A stretch of 64,000 bases of DNA from Chryseobacterium soldanellicola (lineage in GTDB: Bacteria; Bacteroidota; Bacteroidia; Flavobacteriales; Weeksellaceae): assembly GCF_900100115.1 (NCBI RefSeq), contig NZ_FNKL01000003.1:868001-932000 (forward strand), written 5' to 3'. The translations under genes and the position numbers were made by a program. The notes below the pieces were generated by a model. It saw only the letters and a list, made by a program, of their open reading frames with translations, made no database searches and was not told the DNA's origin. Shown here one piece after another: positions 52,504 through 61,740 of this stretch (position 1 is the stretch's first letter; every line of letters begins with the position of its first letter).

Positions 52504-52532
52504 CAAAATTAATTAAAATGCAATAGTCTCAA
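52504..52532 (-). promoter_or_regulatory. Promoter of the exbB-exbD-exbD-tonB operon
   Basis: Minus strand: TTG at 52532-52530, 18-nt spacer, TAATTTTG at 52511-52504. It gives a leader of about 55 nt. Confidence 0.65.
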
Positions 52533-52693
52533 ATAAACATTTCAGTTTTTTTCGACAACGAAATTTTAATACGATTTCGATATTACAATTATTTTCTCTT
52601 TTTTTGGCAATAATCCTCAATTTTTAAAAATACGTTAAAAAATTAAAAAAATTAAGCCTTCATTTTTTTTAATTTGCCAATGTTAACTTTTTT

Positions 52694-55600
52694 TTAAATT
52701 ACTATATTCACAATTCTGTGATGCACAACAATGATTTTTTTCGGGGTTTTACCTTCCAAAATTTGCTGCATTCTATCGTCCTTTATCACTAAATCTTCAA
52801 CTTCTTTGGCAGAAAGCTGTGCAGAAAGTGAAATTTTGAACTTCATTTTACCGTTTACACTTACCGGATATTCAATCTCGTCTTCTATTAAGTAATCCTC
52901 GTTCAGCACAGGGAATTTCTCAAACTCGATAGAAGTATCGTGACCAAGCAGGCTCCAAAGCTCTTCACAGATGTGCGGGGCATACGGAGAGATGATAACG
53001 GCTAAAGGTTCTAAAATATTGCGTTTGTTGCATTTTATTTTCTGTAATTCGTTTACTGCGATCATAAATGATGATACAGATGTATTAAAAGAGAAGTTCT
53101 CAATATCGTAAACGACCTTCTTTATTAATGTATGCAATACTTTATATTCTGCTTTTGTAGGTTCTTCGTCAGAAACTTCAAATTGATCTTCGTTAAAATA
53201 TAAATTCCAGAATTTTTTCAGGAAGCCATATACTCCACTTAGACCTTGTGTGTTCCAAGGCTTGGATTGTTCTAACGGTCCTAAGAACATTTCATACAAT
53301 CTCAACCCATCCGCTCCGTATTCTTCGCAGATGTCATCAGGATTTACAACATTGTATTTTGACTTGGACATTTTTTCTACTTCACGACCTGTGATGTATC
53401 TTCCGTCTTCCAAAATAAATTCTGCATCAGCGTAGTCTGGTCTCCAGGCTTTGAAAGCTTCCGTATCCAATTCGTCAGATGTTCCTTTTAATAAAGATAC
53501 ATCAATATGAATTTGCTGATAACCAATTTCTAAATTTAAAGTTCCTAAGTCTAATTGTTGAGATTGAGGATTTAATTCTTTAAGTTTTTTTAAATATTCT
53601 CGCTCTAAAAATTCTACTTCTGTTGGTTTAATAATATTTAAAGTAGATTTATTCTTTAATTTACATTCGTAAATATCTGATAAATAGCTTTGTAACATTC
53701 TTTTATACTGTAAGGAAATAAAAATATTTTGCGGATAAACAATACTTTCAAAATCAGGTTTATTGTTAATTTGCTCTTGATTATAGTTTCCAAATAACCT
53801 ATATACAAACGCACTCATCCCCAAAATCATCCCTTGATTGATCAATTTTTGGAAAGGCTCATCATGAGTAATATATTCTCTGTCTTTTAAGAACATATTC
53901 CAAAAACGGGAATATAATAAGTGACCGGTTGCGTGCTCGCTACCTCCAATGTATAAATCTACCTGCCCCCAATAATCCGACAATTCTTTATTAGCAAAAA
54001 CCTCACCATTATTTGGATCCATATATCTAAGGAAGTACCACGAACTTCCCGCCCAACCCGGCATTGTAGATAATTCTAACGGAAATACCGTTTTATCATC
54101 AATTAAATCTGTTGCAACCACTTTTTGGTTCGCTTCATCCCAGGCAAAAGTTTTTGAATTTCCTAATGGCGGATCTCCGTCTTCTGTCGGTAAATATTTC
54201 TCAACTTCAGGAAGTTCCAAAGGCAAAGCAGAAGTCGGCAACGTGTAAGGCATTCCTTCCTTATAATAGATAGGAACCGGCTCGCCCCAATATCGCTGTC
54301 TTGAGAAAATCGCATCACGCTGTCTGTAGTTCGTCGTTCCGTGGCCGATTCCTTTCTTTTCAATAGCATCAATTATTAATGCTTTTGCTTCGTCGTAATT
54401 TAATCCGTTTAAGAAATCTGAGTTGACACAAACGCTGGTCTTAGAATCAAAAGATTTTTCCTGAACATCTTCGTCAGTTTCAACAACTTTTTTAATTTCT
54501 AAATTAAATTTCTTTGCAAATCTGTGATCACGCTCGTCATGTGCAGGAACAGCCATGACAGCTCCCGTTCCGTACCCCATCAATACGTAATCTGAAATAT
54601 AGATTGGCATCTTTTCATTGCTGAAAGGATTGATCGCATAACTTCCCGTAAAAGCACCTGAAACGTTTTTCACATCAGCCATTCTGTCTCTCTCGGTTTT
54701 CTTGGAAGTTTCTTCAATATAAGTATCTACCTCAATTTTCTGTTCCGGAGTAGTAATTGTTTCCACTAAAGGATTTTCCGGAGCCAGCACCATGAAGGTT
54801 GCTCCAAAAATTGTATCTGGCCTTGTGGTGAATACTTCAACGATCTCATCATGACCTTCAACATTGAATCTCACCTGCGCTCCCTGAGATTTCCCGATCC
54901 AGTATTCCTGAGAATCTTTCAAAGGCTGAGGCCAGTCAAGAGTTTTTAATCCTTGTAATAATCTTTCAGAATAAGCAGAGATTCTCATGCTCCACTGTAT
55001 CATTTTTTTCTGATAAACAGGGAAACCTCCTCTTTCGGATTTTCCGTCTTTTACCTCATCGTTTGCCAGAACCGTTCCTAAAGCAGGACACCAGTTTACT
55101 GTCGTTTCCGCTCTGTAGGCTAAACGATAATTTAATAAAATATCTTCTTTATCGATTTCAGAAGCGTTTTTCCATTCTTCTGCGGTGAAATTTAATTCAT
55201 CGTTTTGATTGGCATTTAAATCTTCTGTTCCTTTTTCTTCAAAATGTTTAATTAAAGTAGAGATCGATTCCGCCTTATCTGTATTTTTATTATACCATGA
55301 GTGGAACAATTCAATGAAAATCCATTGTGTCCATTTATAATAAGAAGGGTCGGAAGTTCTCACTTCTCGGCTCCAGTCAAATGAAAAACCGATTTTTCTT
55401 AACTGCTCTTCGTATCTGGTAATATTTTGTTCTGTTGTAATGGCAGGATGCTGCCCTGTCTGAATTGCATATTGCTCAGCAGGAAGTCCGAAACTGTCGT
55501 AGCCAACCGGGTGGAGAACGTTAAAACCCTGATGTCTTTTATATCTCGCATAAATATCTGATGCGATATATCCCAGCGGATGACCTACGTGAAGCCCCGC

Positions 55601-55732
55601 TCCCGACGGATACGGAAACATATCGAGAACATAAAATTTTGGTTTGTCTGTGTTATTGGAAGTTTTATACGTTTGGTTTTCTTCCCAGTATTTCTGCCAC
55701 TTTTTTTCTATCTGCTGATGATCGTAAAACAC
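52694..55732 (-). CDS. leuS: Leucyl-tRNA synthetase with an AT-rich insertion
   Basis: Class I synthetase for tRNA-Leu, 1012 residues; typical bacterial LeuRS has about 860-950. Start GTG at 55730-55732 (MFYDHQQIEKKWQKYW). HIGH-type motif PYPSGAGLHVGHPLGY; CP1 editing domain with TTRPDTIFGATFMV and GTGAVMAVPAHDERDHRFA; WNTQGLSG; EKMSKSKYN at about residue 787. Between MSAFVYRLFGNY and IHIDVSLLKG, about residues 645-738, there is an insertion with no motif I recognise (ISLQYKRMLQSYLSDIYECK), notably AT-rich in its DNA. A smaller Bacteroidota-type insertion lies near residue 160 (TLIKHFEEKGTEDLNANQND). Confidence 0.95.
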   Translation of the reverse strand: MFYDHQQIEKKWQKYWEENQTYKTSNNTDKPKFYVLDMFPYPSGAGLHVGHPLGYIASDIYARYKRHQGFNVLHPVGYDSFGLPAEQYAIQTGQHPAITTEQNITRYEEQLRKIGFSFDWSREVRTSDPSYYKWTQWIFIELFHSWYNKNTDKAESISTLIKHFEEKGTEDLNANQNDELNFTAEEWKNASEIDKEDILLNYRLAYRAETTVNWCPALGTVLANDEVKDGKSERGGFPVYQKKMIQWSMRISAYSERLLQGLKTLDWPQPLKDSQEYWIGKSQGAQVRFNVEGHDEIVEVFTTRPDTIFGATFMVLAPENPLVETITTPEQKIEVDTYIEETSKKTERDRMADVKNVSGAFTGSYAINPFSNEKMPIYISDYVLMGYGTGAVMAVPAHDERDHRFAKKFNLEIKKVVETDEDVQEKSFDSKTSVCVNSDFLNGLNYDEAKALIIDAIEKKGIGHGTTNYRQRDAIFSRQRYWGEPVPIYYKEGMPYTLPTSALPLELPEVEKYLPTEDGDPPLGNSKTFAWDEANQKVVATDLIDDKTVFPLELSTMPGWAGSSWYFLRYMDPNNGEVFANKELSDYWGQVDLYIGGSEHATGHLLYSRFWNMFLKDREYITHDEPFQKLINQGMILGMSAFVYRLFGNYNQEQINNKPDFESIVYPQNIFISLQYKRMLQSYLSDIYECKLKNKSTLNIIKPTEVEFLEREYLKKLKELNPQSQQLDLGTLNLEIGYQQIHIDVSLLKGTSDELDTEAFKAWRPDYADAEFILEDGRYITGREVEKMSKSKYNVVNPDDICEEYGADGLRLYEMFLGPLEQSKPWNTQGLSGVYGFLKKFWNLYFNEDQFEVSDEEPTKAEYKVLHTLIKKVVYDIENFSFNTSVSSFMIAVNELQKIKCNKRNILEPLAVIISPYAPHICEELWSLLGHDTSIEFEKFPVLNEDYLIEDEIEYPVSVNGKMKFKISLSAQLSAKEVEDLVIKDDRMQQILEGKTPKKIIVVHHRIVNIVI

Positions 55733-55737
55733 TTTAT

Positions 55738-55771
55738 TTAGATATTAGATGTTAAATTTTAGATATTAGAT
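55738..55771. repeat. 13-bp direct repeat in the leuS leader
   Basis: TTAGATATTAGAT at 55738-55750 and again at 55759-55771, with a 6-nt internal period. Same general style as the other telomere-like tracts. Confidence 0.7.
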
Positions 55772-55866
55772 TTTTAATTCTAAAATCAAGATTCACAAAA
55801 ATAATGATTTTAAAAGAAATGGAAATTTAATTTTGAATTAATTCTCGCAAAGCTGTCAACAAAAAA

Positions 55867-55886
55867 ATCCCATCCGAAGATGAGAT
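55867..55886 (-). terminator. Terminator after the lipocalin-like lipoprotein gene
   Basis: ATCcCATC - CGAA - GATGaGAT, followed on the minus strand by T7. Confidence 0.75.
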
Positions 55887-55909
55887 CTTTTATAATTTTT
55901 AATCCAAAC

Positions 55910-56383
55910 TTATTGCTGAGGAATTCTCTTGAATGTATAAGTTGTAGACTGATATTCGTTAGGATCCGTCGTATCTTCTATTTTCAGGTTCATCGTCGTA
56001 TCGTTGAGCAAAGTTACTTTTCCTTTATCAGTAACGACAACACCCTGATATTTGATCTGAATGGTCTTTTCAGTTTTATCATAAGTATATACGATATTTT
56101 TTTCAGAAATTGTGCTGCAAACCGCAGGAGTCCCTGTTTCGCCTCTTTCTGTAATCTTCCCGGACAGATTTTCGTTAAACACCCATCTTCCCTCCTGTTG
56201 GCAGGCCGAGTAAGTAATTTCGTCAGAAATTCCCGCACCCGAAGCAGGAATCGTTGTAACAACTTCTTTCAGCGGTTGCCATGTTCCCACAAGTGGATAT
56301 TCCATTACCGTTTCGTCATCGTCGTTACATCCCGTAGCCACTAATAATGATAAACCTGCAAATAATAATGCTAATTTCTTCAT
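55910..56383 (-). CDS. Lipocalin-like lipoprotein
   Basis: 157 residues. Signal peptide with lipobox VATGC, lipidated cysteine followed by NDDDE, resembling the acidic surface-export signal of Flavobacteriia. The mature part starts YPLVGTWQPLKEV and alternates short beta strands (RWVFNENLSGKITERG, IQIKYQGVVVTDKGK, TTYTFKRI), the usual appearance of the lipocalin-like proteins common in this order. Ligand and function unknown. Single gene with a terminator. Confidence 0.72.
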   Translation of the reverse strand: MKKLALLFAGLSLLVATGCNDDDETVMEYPLVGTWQPLKEVVTTIPASGAGISDEITYSACQQEGRWVFNENLSGKITERGETGTPAVCSTISEKNIVYTYDKTEKTIQIKYQGVVVTDKGKVTLLNDTTMNLKIEDTTDPNEYQSTTYTFKRIPQQ

Positions 56384-56538
56384 GTATCAAATTTTTCAAG
56401 GCCTAAAATTATAATTTTTTTGATTTATTTAATCATTTTTTATCAAAAATTATTTTAAAAACCCATATTTCTGTCTATTTAAAAATCTTAAAGCTCAAAA
56501 TTACCTTTATTTAACAAATATTCATGAAAACAAAACGC

Positions 56539-56566
56539 TTGTATTTTATTAAAAAAACTATTTTTG
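56539..56566 (+). promoter_or_regulatory. Promoter of the acyltransferase-glycosyltransferase operon
   Basis: TTG at 56539-56541, 17-nt spacer, TATTTTTG at 56559-56566. The ATG at 56582 is 15 nt downstream, which rules out the longer TTG start inside the promoter. Confidence 0.7.
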
Positions 56567-56581
56567 CACAAAACATTGCAA

Positions 56582-57565
56582 ATGCAGATGCAAGACATTA
56601 CGAAAAATAATTTTGACTTTATCCGTGTTCTCCTCGCTTTTATCGTTTTTGTAGGACATTTGGGAACGCTCAGTGCCTCAAAAGACCTCAAAATTTTTGA
56701 ACATAGCCCGATAGAAATTGCCGTTTTCGGTTTTTTTGTGGTCAGCGGATTTCTTATCGCAAGAAGCTATGAAAGATCTTCAAGTTTAAAAAGTTATCTG
56801 AAAAAGAGGATTTTGAGAATTGTTCCCGCTTATTTACTGGTTGTATTTTTATGCGCCATATTATTAAGTTTGGTAAGTAAACTTTCTTTCTACGAATATT
56901 TTACCAATACACAGGTTTATAAATATCTTTTCTGGAATTCCCTGTTCCTGAATTTCAAAGCACCGTGGCTTCCCGGAGTTTTCGGCAATCAGGCTGTTAA
57001 CGGAGCCCTTTGGACGCTCAAGGTAGAAATGTGCTATTATTTTTGTGTGCCTTTGTTATTTTTACTATTCGGAAAAAACAATAAATACAGAAATATAAGT
57101 TTGATTATTATTTACTTCTTATCATTGATTTATCTTAATTATTTTGAATCATTGAATAAAATCTCACTTGCAAAACAGATTCCCGGAGTATTGTGCTATT
57201 TCATCCCCGGAATGCTGATTTATTTTAATTTTGATAAATTTATTAAGTATAAAAATCCACTTTTTATTGTTGCAGTTATTACCGTTTGGATCGATTTAAT
57301 TTTTGATATTAAATTAATTTCTCCCATAATGATTGGTGTTATTGTACTTTATATTGCCTATTCATTTAAATTCTTAAATAATTTCGGGAAATACGGAGAT
57401 TTCACGTACGGGATTTATATTTTCCACTTCCCTATTATCAGAACATTTACGACACTGGGATTATTTGAAGACTATAATCCTTTCGTAATGGCTTTGGTAT
57501 GCATGTTGGTGGTAATTGGTGTCGGCGTCAGCTCATGGCATTTTTATGAGAAAAAATTTTTATAA
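56582..57565 (+). CDS. Membrane acyltransferase family 3 (OafA-like)
   Basis: 327 residues from MQMQDITKNNFDFIRVLLAF. About ten transmembrane helices. FDFIRVLLAFIVFVGHLGTL contains the catalytic histidine region of acyltransferase family 3; FFVVSGFLIARSYER with a following cluster of Arg (KKRILRIVPAYLL) and GALWTLKVEMCYYFCVPLLF are further motifs. It transfers an acyl (often acetyl) group to sugars of surface polysaccharides. First gene of a three-gene operon with a glycosyltransferase and an unknown protein. Confidence 0.9.
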   Translation: MQMQDITKNNFDFIRVLLAFIVFVGHLGTLSASKDLKIFEHSPIEIAVFGFFVVSGFLIARSYERSSSLKSYLKKRILRIVPAYLLVVFLCAILLSLVSKLSFYEYFTNTQVYKYLFWNSLFLNFKAPWLPGVFGNQAVNGALWTLKVEMCYYFCVPLLFLLFGKNNKYRNISLIIIYFLSLIYLNYFESLNKISLAKQIPGVLCYFIPGMLIYFNFDKFIKYKNPLFIVAVITVWIDLIFDIKLISPIMIGVIVLYIAYSFKFLNNFGKYGDFTYGIYIFHFPIIRTFTTLGLFEDYNPFVMALVCMLVVIGVGVSSWHFYEKKFL

Positions 57566-57582
57566 TTAATTTTAAAACACGA

Positions 57583-58341
57583 ATGAAAGACCTTGTTTCC
57601 ATCATTACCCCTTGCTACAATTCAGCAGAATTTATCGAAGAAACGATACAATCTGTTCTGAATCAAACCCATGAAAATTGGGAATGGCTCATCACAGACG
57701 ATCTTTCTAAAGATAATACGATCGAAATTATTAAAAAATACAACGATCCGAGAATAAAGCTGCACGTCTTAGCACAAAACGGAGGCGCCGGAAATGCCCG
57801 AAACAAAAGCCTTGAGAGAGCTCAGGGAAGATATATTGCCTTTTTGGATTCCGACGACCTTTGGTATCCCGCTTATCTGGAAACCATGACCGGTTTTATG
57901 CAGCAAAACAATGCAGAGCTGGTGTATTGCAATTATTCAAGATGTGATGAGCATACGATGGAGCCTATTTTGAAGGATTTTATCGCTGATAAAATTGTAA
58001 CATTTTCAAATTTATTAAAAACCTGCAGACTCGCGCCCGTTTCTACGATGTACGACACAAAAAGAGTCGGAAAATTTTTCTTCCCGATCAAAAGTAAACG
58101 TGAAGATCACGTGATGTGGCTGAATTTATTGAAAGAAATCCCGAAAGGATATCCTTTGAAAAAAACGCTGGCAAAATACAGAATGCGAGAAAACAGCGTT
58201 TCAAGAAAGAAGAAAAATATCATTGTTGATCAATATTTGGTGTATAAAGATTTTATGGGATTTTCTACCTTAAAATCTTTGTATTACACAACAAACTGGG
58301 CTGTAAACGGATTTTTAAAATATTCTAAATTTTTTAATTAA
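57583..58341 (+). CDS. Glycosyltransferase family 2
   Basis: 252 residues, GT-A fold. VSIITPCYNSAEFIEETIQS is the nucleotide-sugar site, WEWLITDDLSKDNT and NGGAGNARNKSLERAQGRYI follow, and FLDSDDLW supplies the DxD-like metal motif. The C-terminal REDHVMWLNLLKE resembles WfgD/TuaG-type enzymes. Probably adds a sugar to a surface glycan or LPS; donor and acceptor unknown. Starts 17 nt after the acyltransferase and overlaps the next gene by 1 nt. Confidence 0.92.
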   Translation: MKDLVSIITPCYNSAEFIEETIQSVLNQTHENWEWLITDDLSKDNTIEIIKKYNDPRIKLHVLAQNGGAGNARNKSLERAQGRYIAFLDSDDLWYPAYLETMTGFMQQNNAELVYCNYSRCDEHTMEPILKDFIADKIVTFSNLLKTCRLAPVSTMYDTKRVGKFFFPIKSKREDHVMWLNLLKEIPKGYPLKKTLAKYRMRENSVSRKKKNIIVDQYLVYKDFMGFSTLKSLYYTTNWAVNGFLKYSKFFN

Positions 58342-58967
58342 TGGAATATTCAAAAGAGTTTAAAGCAGCATTGAGTGCTTTTTCCAGTGTAGAAAAAGAC
58401 CGTCTGATTTTCAGGTTACTGAAAAAAGATAAGCTTTTATCGAAAAAACTGTATTTCGAATTAATTGATCAGGAAACCACTGATAATAAACGAGATGCAA
58501 TGGAAGAAATCATTGACGAAAAAATTCTTTTAGCATCAAAATACATCGGAAATCAAAAATATTTTCTGAGTATCGTCCGAAAAATAAGTGCCGAAATTAC
58601 AGAACACGTAAAAATCACAACGGATAAATTCGGGGAAGTTTCTCTTAATTTATTACTGATTAATAAAATCTTAGATCACAACCAGGATCTTAGCCGACAA
58701 AGGTTTGATAATGTGTACAAATTGTATATTTATCTGATCAATAAAATCGTTAAATCTTTATTGTTAACTAAAAAATTAGATGAAGATTACTGGATTGAAA
58801 TTGACGAACATTTAAGCGAACTTCACAAGAAAATAAAAGACAATAATTACCTTCAAAAGCTTTGCATCAACAACAGCATTGATCTTAATTGGTTGAAATG
58901 TGAAAATATTCCCGAAAATTTAGATTCGATTATTAAAGAAATAAAGGCTCAGGGATTTTTAAGATAA
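58341..58967 (+). CDS. Conserved-looking helical protein of unknown function
   Basis: 208 residues, charged and helical throughout, no signal peptide or transmembrane segment. I do not recognise it. MEYSKEFKAALSAFSSVEKDRLIFRLLKKDKLLSKKLYFEL at the N-terminus (shown in part: MEYSKEFKAALS) and the middle QRFDNVYKLYIYLINKIVKS suggest an alpha-helical repeat-like soluble protein. Its ATG overlaps the glycosyltransferase stop by 1 nt (TAATG), so it is translated with the glycan genes. Its 3' end overlaps kdtA on the opposite strand by 9 nt. Confidence 0.72.
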   Translation: MEYSKEFKAALSAFSSVEKDRLIFRLLKKDKLLSKKLYFELIDQETTDNKRDAMEEIIDEKILLASKYIGNQKYFLSIVRKISAEITEHVKITTDKFGEVSLNLLLINKILDHNQDLSRQRFDNVYKLYIYLINKIVKSLLLTKKLDEDYWIEIDEHLSELHKKIKDNNYLQKLCINNSIDLNWLKCENIPENLDSIIKEIKAQGFLR

Positions 58968-60188
58968 AATTTTCTTCAAGATAAGTTCTGTCGAATTGGG
59001 TTTATCAGCAACGAATTTTCCAGCGTTCTCAGACATTAACTGCAGCGTTTCATTATCATCGAGAAGGAAAAGAACATATTCGGCTGCAGTTCCTTCATTC
59101 TCAAAAGATTTTCCGCCATTGGCCTCGATCAGATCATCTGCTTCAGGATTTTTCCTATATTGATTTCCAAAAATCACAGGAACTCCAAAAGCTGCAGCTT
59201 CTAAAATATTATGCAATCCCGCATCGTGAAAACCTCCGCCAACAACCGCAATATCAGCGTAAGAATATAATTTTGAAAGCAAACCGATGCTGTCAATAAT
59301 TAGCACCTGAATATCAGTAAAATTTTGATTATCAGATATTTTACTATATAAAAGCGCATCCGGAAGCATTTGCTTTAAATTCTGGACTCTTTTCAGATCA
59401 TGAGGCGCAATAATAATTTTTGAATCGTCATTCTTTTGCGAAATTTTTTCTGCAATTTTCTCTTCTGCCTGCCACGAGCTCCCGAAAACAACCGTTTTTT
59501 TATTATCAATAAATTCCTTGATAAAATCTACGTGATTATCTCTTTGTTTCAGCTGTTTCACTCTGTCAAATCGGGTATCACCGGTCACAGAAGATTTTGT
59601 AAGACCTATACTTTTTGCCAGTGCCAATGAAAACTCTGTCTGATGAAAAAACCAGTCGATATTTTTCTGCAGCTGCTTGACAAACCATTTTCCGTAAGAG
59701 GTAAAAAATGCCTGTCTTTCATAAAAAAGCGCGGAAATAACATGCGTTTTTGTCCCTTTATTTTTCAATTCTTCCAATAGGTTATACCAGTAATCATACT
59801 TCACCGTAAAAAATAGTTCAGGACTAAACTGCGAGATAAATTGTTGCACATTTTTCTTTTTATCAAAGGGTAAATAACAAATTATATCTGCAATATTTTT
59901 CTTCTTAATTACATTCTCATAACCCGATGGAGAGAAGAAAGTCACTAAAATTTTATGGTCGGGAAACTGTTGCTTTAACTGTTCTAAAACAGGAAGTCCC
60001 TGTTCATATTCACCAAGGCTTGCGGCGTGCATCCAAATGACTTTATCTGTCGTTGAAAATTCAGATTTTACTTTTTCTAAAGATTCCTTTCTTCCTTCAA
60101 CGCCTTTTTTAGTTTTATCATTAAACAACGAAAAAACTTTCATTCCGAAAATGAGAAGATTGACAAATATGTTGTAAAAGAAAGACAT
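58959..60188 (-). CDS. kdtA: 3-deoxy-D-manno-octulosonic acid transferase
   Basis: Adds Kdo to lipid A precursor (also called waaA). 409 residues. One N-terminal membrane anchor (FFYNIFVNLLIFGMKVFSLF). GT30 signatures: WMHAASLGEYEQGLPVLEQL with the catalytic glutamate, VTFFSPSGYE, CYLPFD, and the C-terminal domain with VVGGGFHDAGLHNILEAAAFGVPVIFG. Stop overlaps the end of the unknown gene at 58341-58967. Followed upstream on the same strand by a cupin, a DUF1648 and an NlpC/P60 gene. Confidence 0.94.
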   Translation of the reverse strand: MSFFYNIFVNLLIFGMKVFSLFNDKTKKGVEGRKESLEKVKSEFSTTDKVIWMHAASLGEYEQGLPVLEQLKQQFPDHKILVTFFSPSGYENVIKKKNIADIICYLPFDKKKNVQQFISQFSPELFFTVKYDYWYNLLEELKNKGTKTHVISALFYERQAFFTSYGKWFVKQLQKNIDWFFHQTEFSLALAKSIGLTKSSVTGDTRFDRVKQLKQRDNHVDFIKEFIDNKKTVVFGSSWQAEEKIAEKISQKNDDSKIIIAPHDLKRVQNLKQMLPDALLYSKISDNQNFTDIQVLIIDSIGLLSKLYSYADIAVVGGGFHDAGLHNILEAAAFGVPVIFGNQYRKNPEADDLIEANGGKSFENEGTAAEYVLFLLDDNETLQLMSENAGKFVADKPNSTELILKKILS

Positions 60189-60193
60189 ATAAT

Positions 60194-60538
60194 TTATTTT
60201 TTAACTTCTGTTCGGTCGTTATTGGTTGACGGGCTTGAGATCACTAAAAATTCTAATTCTTGTGGAGATTCATTAGAAATATAATGTTTTGACTTTGGAA
60301 TAATAGTAATACTTTCTCCGGTTTTTACAGAAAATTTTTCATCATTGATATAAAACATAGCTTCTCCTTTTAAAATATAGAAAAACTGTTCAGCTTTTTC
60401 ATGAAAATGGAGCTTTTCAGAAGTATTAGGTGGCATTTTTTCCTGCTTGACCGAAAGGTTTTCGGAATTATTTAAAACCCAGCTATCACAGTTGCTTCCC
60501 CAAATATAATGGTGTGAATTATTTTTAGATTTTATCAT
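60194..60538 (-). CDS. Cupin domain protein
   Basis: 114 residues. Single cupin barrel: EKLHFHEKAEQFFYILKGEA is motif 1 with two histidines and a glutamate as metal ligands, and PKSKHYISNESP is motif 2 with the last histidine. Small cupins of this kind may be isomerases, sugar-binding proteins or dioxygenases; the substrate cannot be inferred. The ATG overlaps the stop of the DUF1648 gene by 4 nt (ATGA), and it lies 5 nt before kdtA. Confidence 0.85.
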   Translation of the reverse strand: MIKSKNNSHHYIWGSNCDSWVLNNSENLSVKQEKMPPNTSEKLHFHEKAEQFFYILKGEAMFYINDEKFSVKTGESITIIPKSKHYISNESPQELEFLVISSPSTNNDRTEVKK

Positions 60539-61002
60539 TTGAAAAGACCTACAAAAATGAATAGGATAATCAAGCTTCCGATAACAGAAAATATCGATGC
60601 TGCCATCGGCACTCTCGGTTTTGCGTTTTCATCAAAAGAATATCTGAACATATAGTCCTGACTATTCAAAAATATTAATGAAATAACTAAAAATAACCAT
60701 CTTAGAAAAAACTTCATGATAAAAAACTGCGCATCCTGATTTTCTGCTGTAATTTTTACGGGATAATTTGAACTCTCAGGGTTTCTAACAATAAAAGCAA
60801 ACAAAAAATAGATTGCCGTTATTAGAATAGGCATTAGAAAAGAATATTTTTTACTTCCGAAATTATCAGCTTTTCCGTCAAAATCGAAATGAATAGGAAT
60901 TGTCTGTGGCAAAGCTTTATAATTTTTCAAGGTAAACCACCACAGAAAAACCACCAATCCGAAATTAAGAACATCAAAAATTCCTAAAATTACATTTCCC
61001 AT
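60535..61002 (-). CDS. DUF1648 membrane protein
   Basis: 155 residues with four transmembrane helices. LPQTIPIHFDFDGKADNFGSKK is the DUF1648 signature (seen in SdpI-type immunity and other membrane proteins), shown here as IPIHFDFDGKADNFGSK. Function unknown. Translationally coupled to the cupin gene; 16 nt separate it from the NlpC/P60 gene upstream. Confidence 0.85.
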   Translation of the reverse strand: MGNVILGIFDVLNFGLVVFLWWFTLKNYKALPQTIPIHFDFDGKADNFGSKKYSFLMPILITAIYFLFAFIVRNPESSNYPVKITAENQDAQFFIMKFFLRWLFLVISLIFLNSQDYMFRYSFDENAKPRVPMAASIFSVIGSLIILFIFVGLFK

Positions 61003-61018
61003 TTCAGATCAATTTAAG

Positions 61019-61735
61019 TTAAAGTATGCTTTTAATAACTCTCAATTTATGCGTATGCTTATTCAGTTCTTTATTGAAAATCCCTGTAGAATCCAGCGTA
61101 TCGATCCTCACTTTTCCGGAAGCGTGGATGATTTTCTGATTTTCCAGCATGATTCCCACATGAATAATTTTCCCATCTTCATTTTCAAAAAACGCCAAAT
61201 CCCCCGGTTGACTTTCTTCAACAAAAGTTAATGATTCACCCACTTCCACTTGCTGAGAAGTATCTCTCGGAAGCTTAATATGATGAACTTTATACACCAA
61301 TTGTGTAAAACCGGAACAATCTACCGCAAAAAAGCTTTTTCCGCCCCACAAATAAGGCACATTAAGGAATTCTCTTGCCGTTAAAGCCACACTTTCACGT
61401 ACATCATGACTTCTTCTTGATGCTACAGCAGGAAATTCAACTTCCGAACCCATTGAAAGTAAAGTTTTTCCGTCATTCATTATTACTGACGAAAAATCTT
61501 CCGTGACTACAGTTACTTTTCTTTTTGCCAAATCTTCCTCCGTTACAGGTCTGAGCTGTTTGGTGTCCATCCAGCCTTCATAGCCGTCGTAGTGCATTTT
61601 TATCTTGGTCCAGTTTTTATTGACTTCCAAAATATCTGCGCTTTCGCCAAACAATATTTCCGTAACAATTTCCGCTTTGTCAGAATTTTCCGCACGCACC
61701 GGCGCTACTGTAACTATACAAATTCCTTTATTCAT
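61019..61735 (-). CDS. C40 family peptidase (NlpC/P60)
   Basis: 238 residues, no clear signal peptide. The N-terminal part (about 1-110) is SH3-like and contains EILFGESADILEVNKNW and DGYEGWMDTKQL. The C-terminal NlpC/P60 papain-like domain has catalytic Cys in AVDCSGFTQLVYK, His in IIHVGIMLEN, and PGDLAFFEN. Such enzymes cut between D-Glu and diamino acids in peptidoglycan stem peptides. The lack of a signal peptide suggests cytoplasmic muropeptide recycling or an unusual export route. First gene of the run to kdtA. Confidence 0.9.
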   Translation of the reverse strand: MNKGICIVTVAPVRAENSDKAEIVTEILFGESADILEVNKNWTKIKMHYDGYEGWMDTKQLRPVTEEDLAKRKVTVVTEDFSSVIMNDGKTLLSMGSEVEFPAVASRRSHDVRESVALTAREFLNVPYLWGGKSFFAVDCSGFTQLVYKVHHIKLPRDTSQQVEVGESLTFVEESQPGDLAFFENEDGKIIHVGIMLENQKIIHASGKVRIDTLDSTGIFNKELNKHTHKLRVIKSIL

Positions 61736-61740
61736 CTTTT

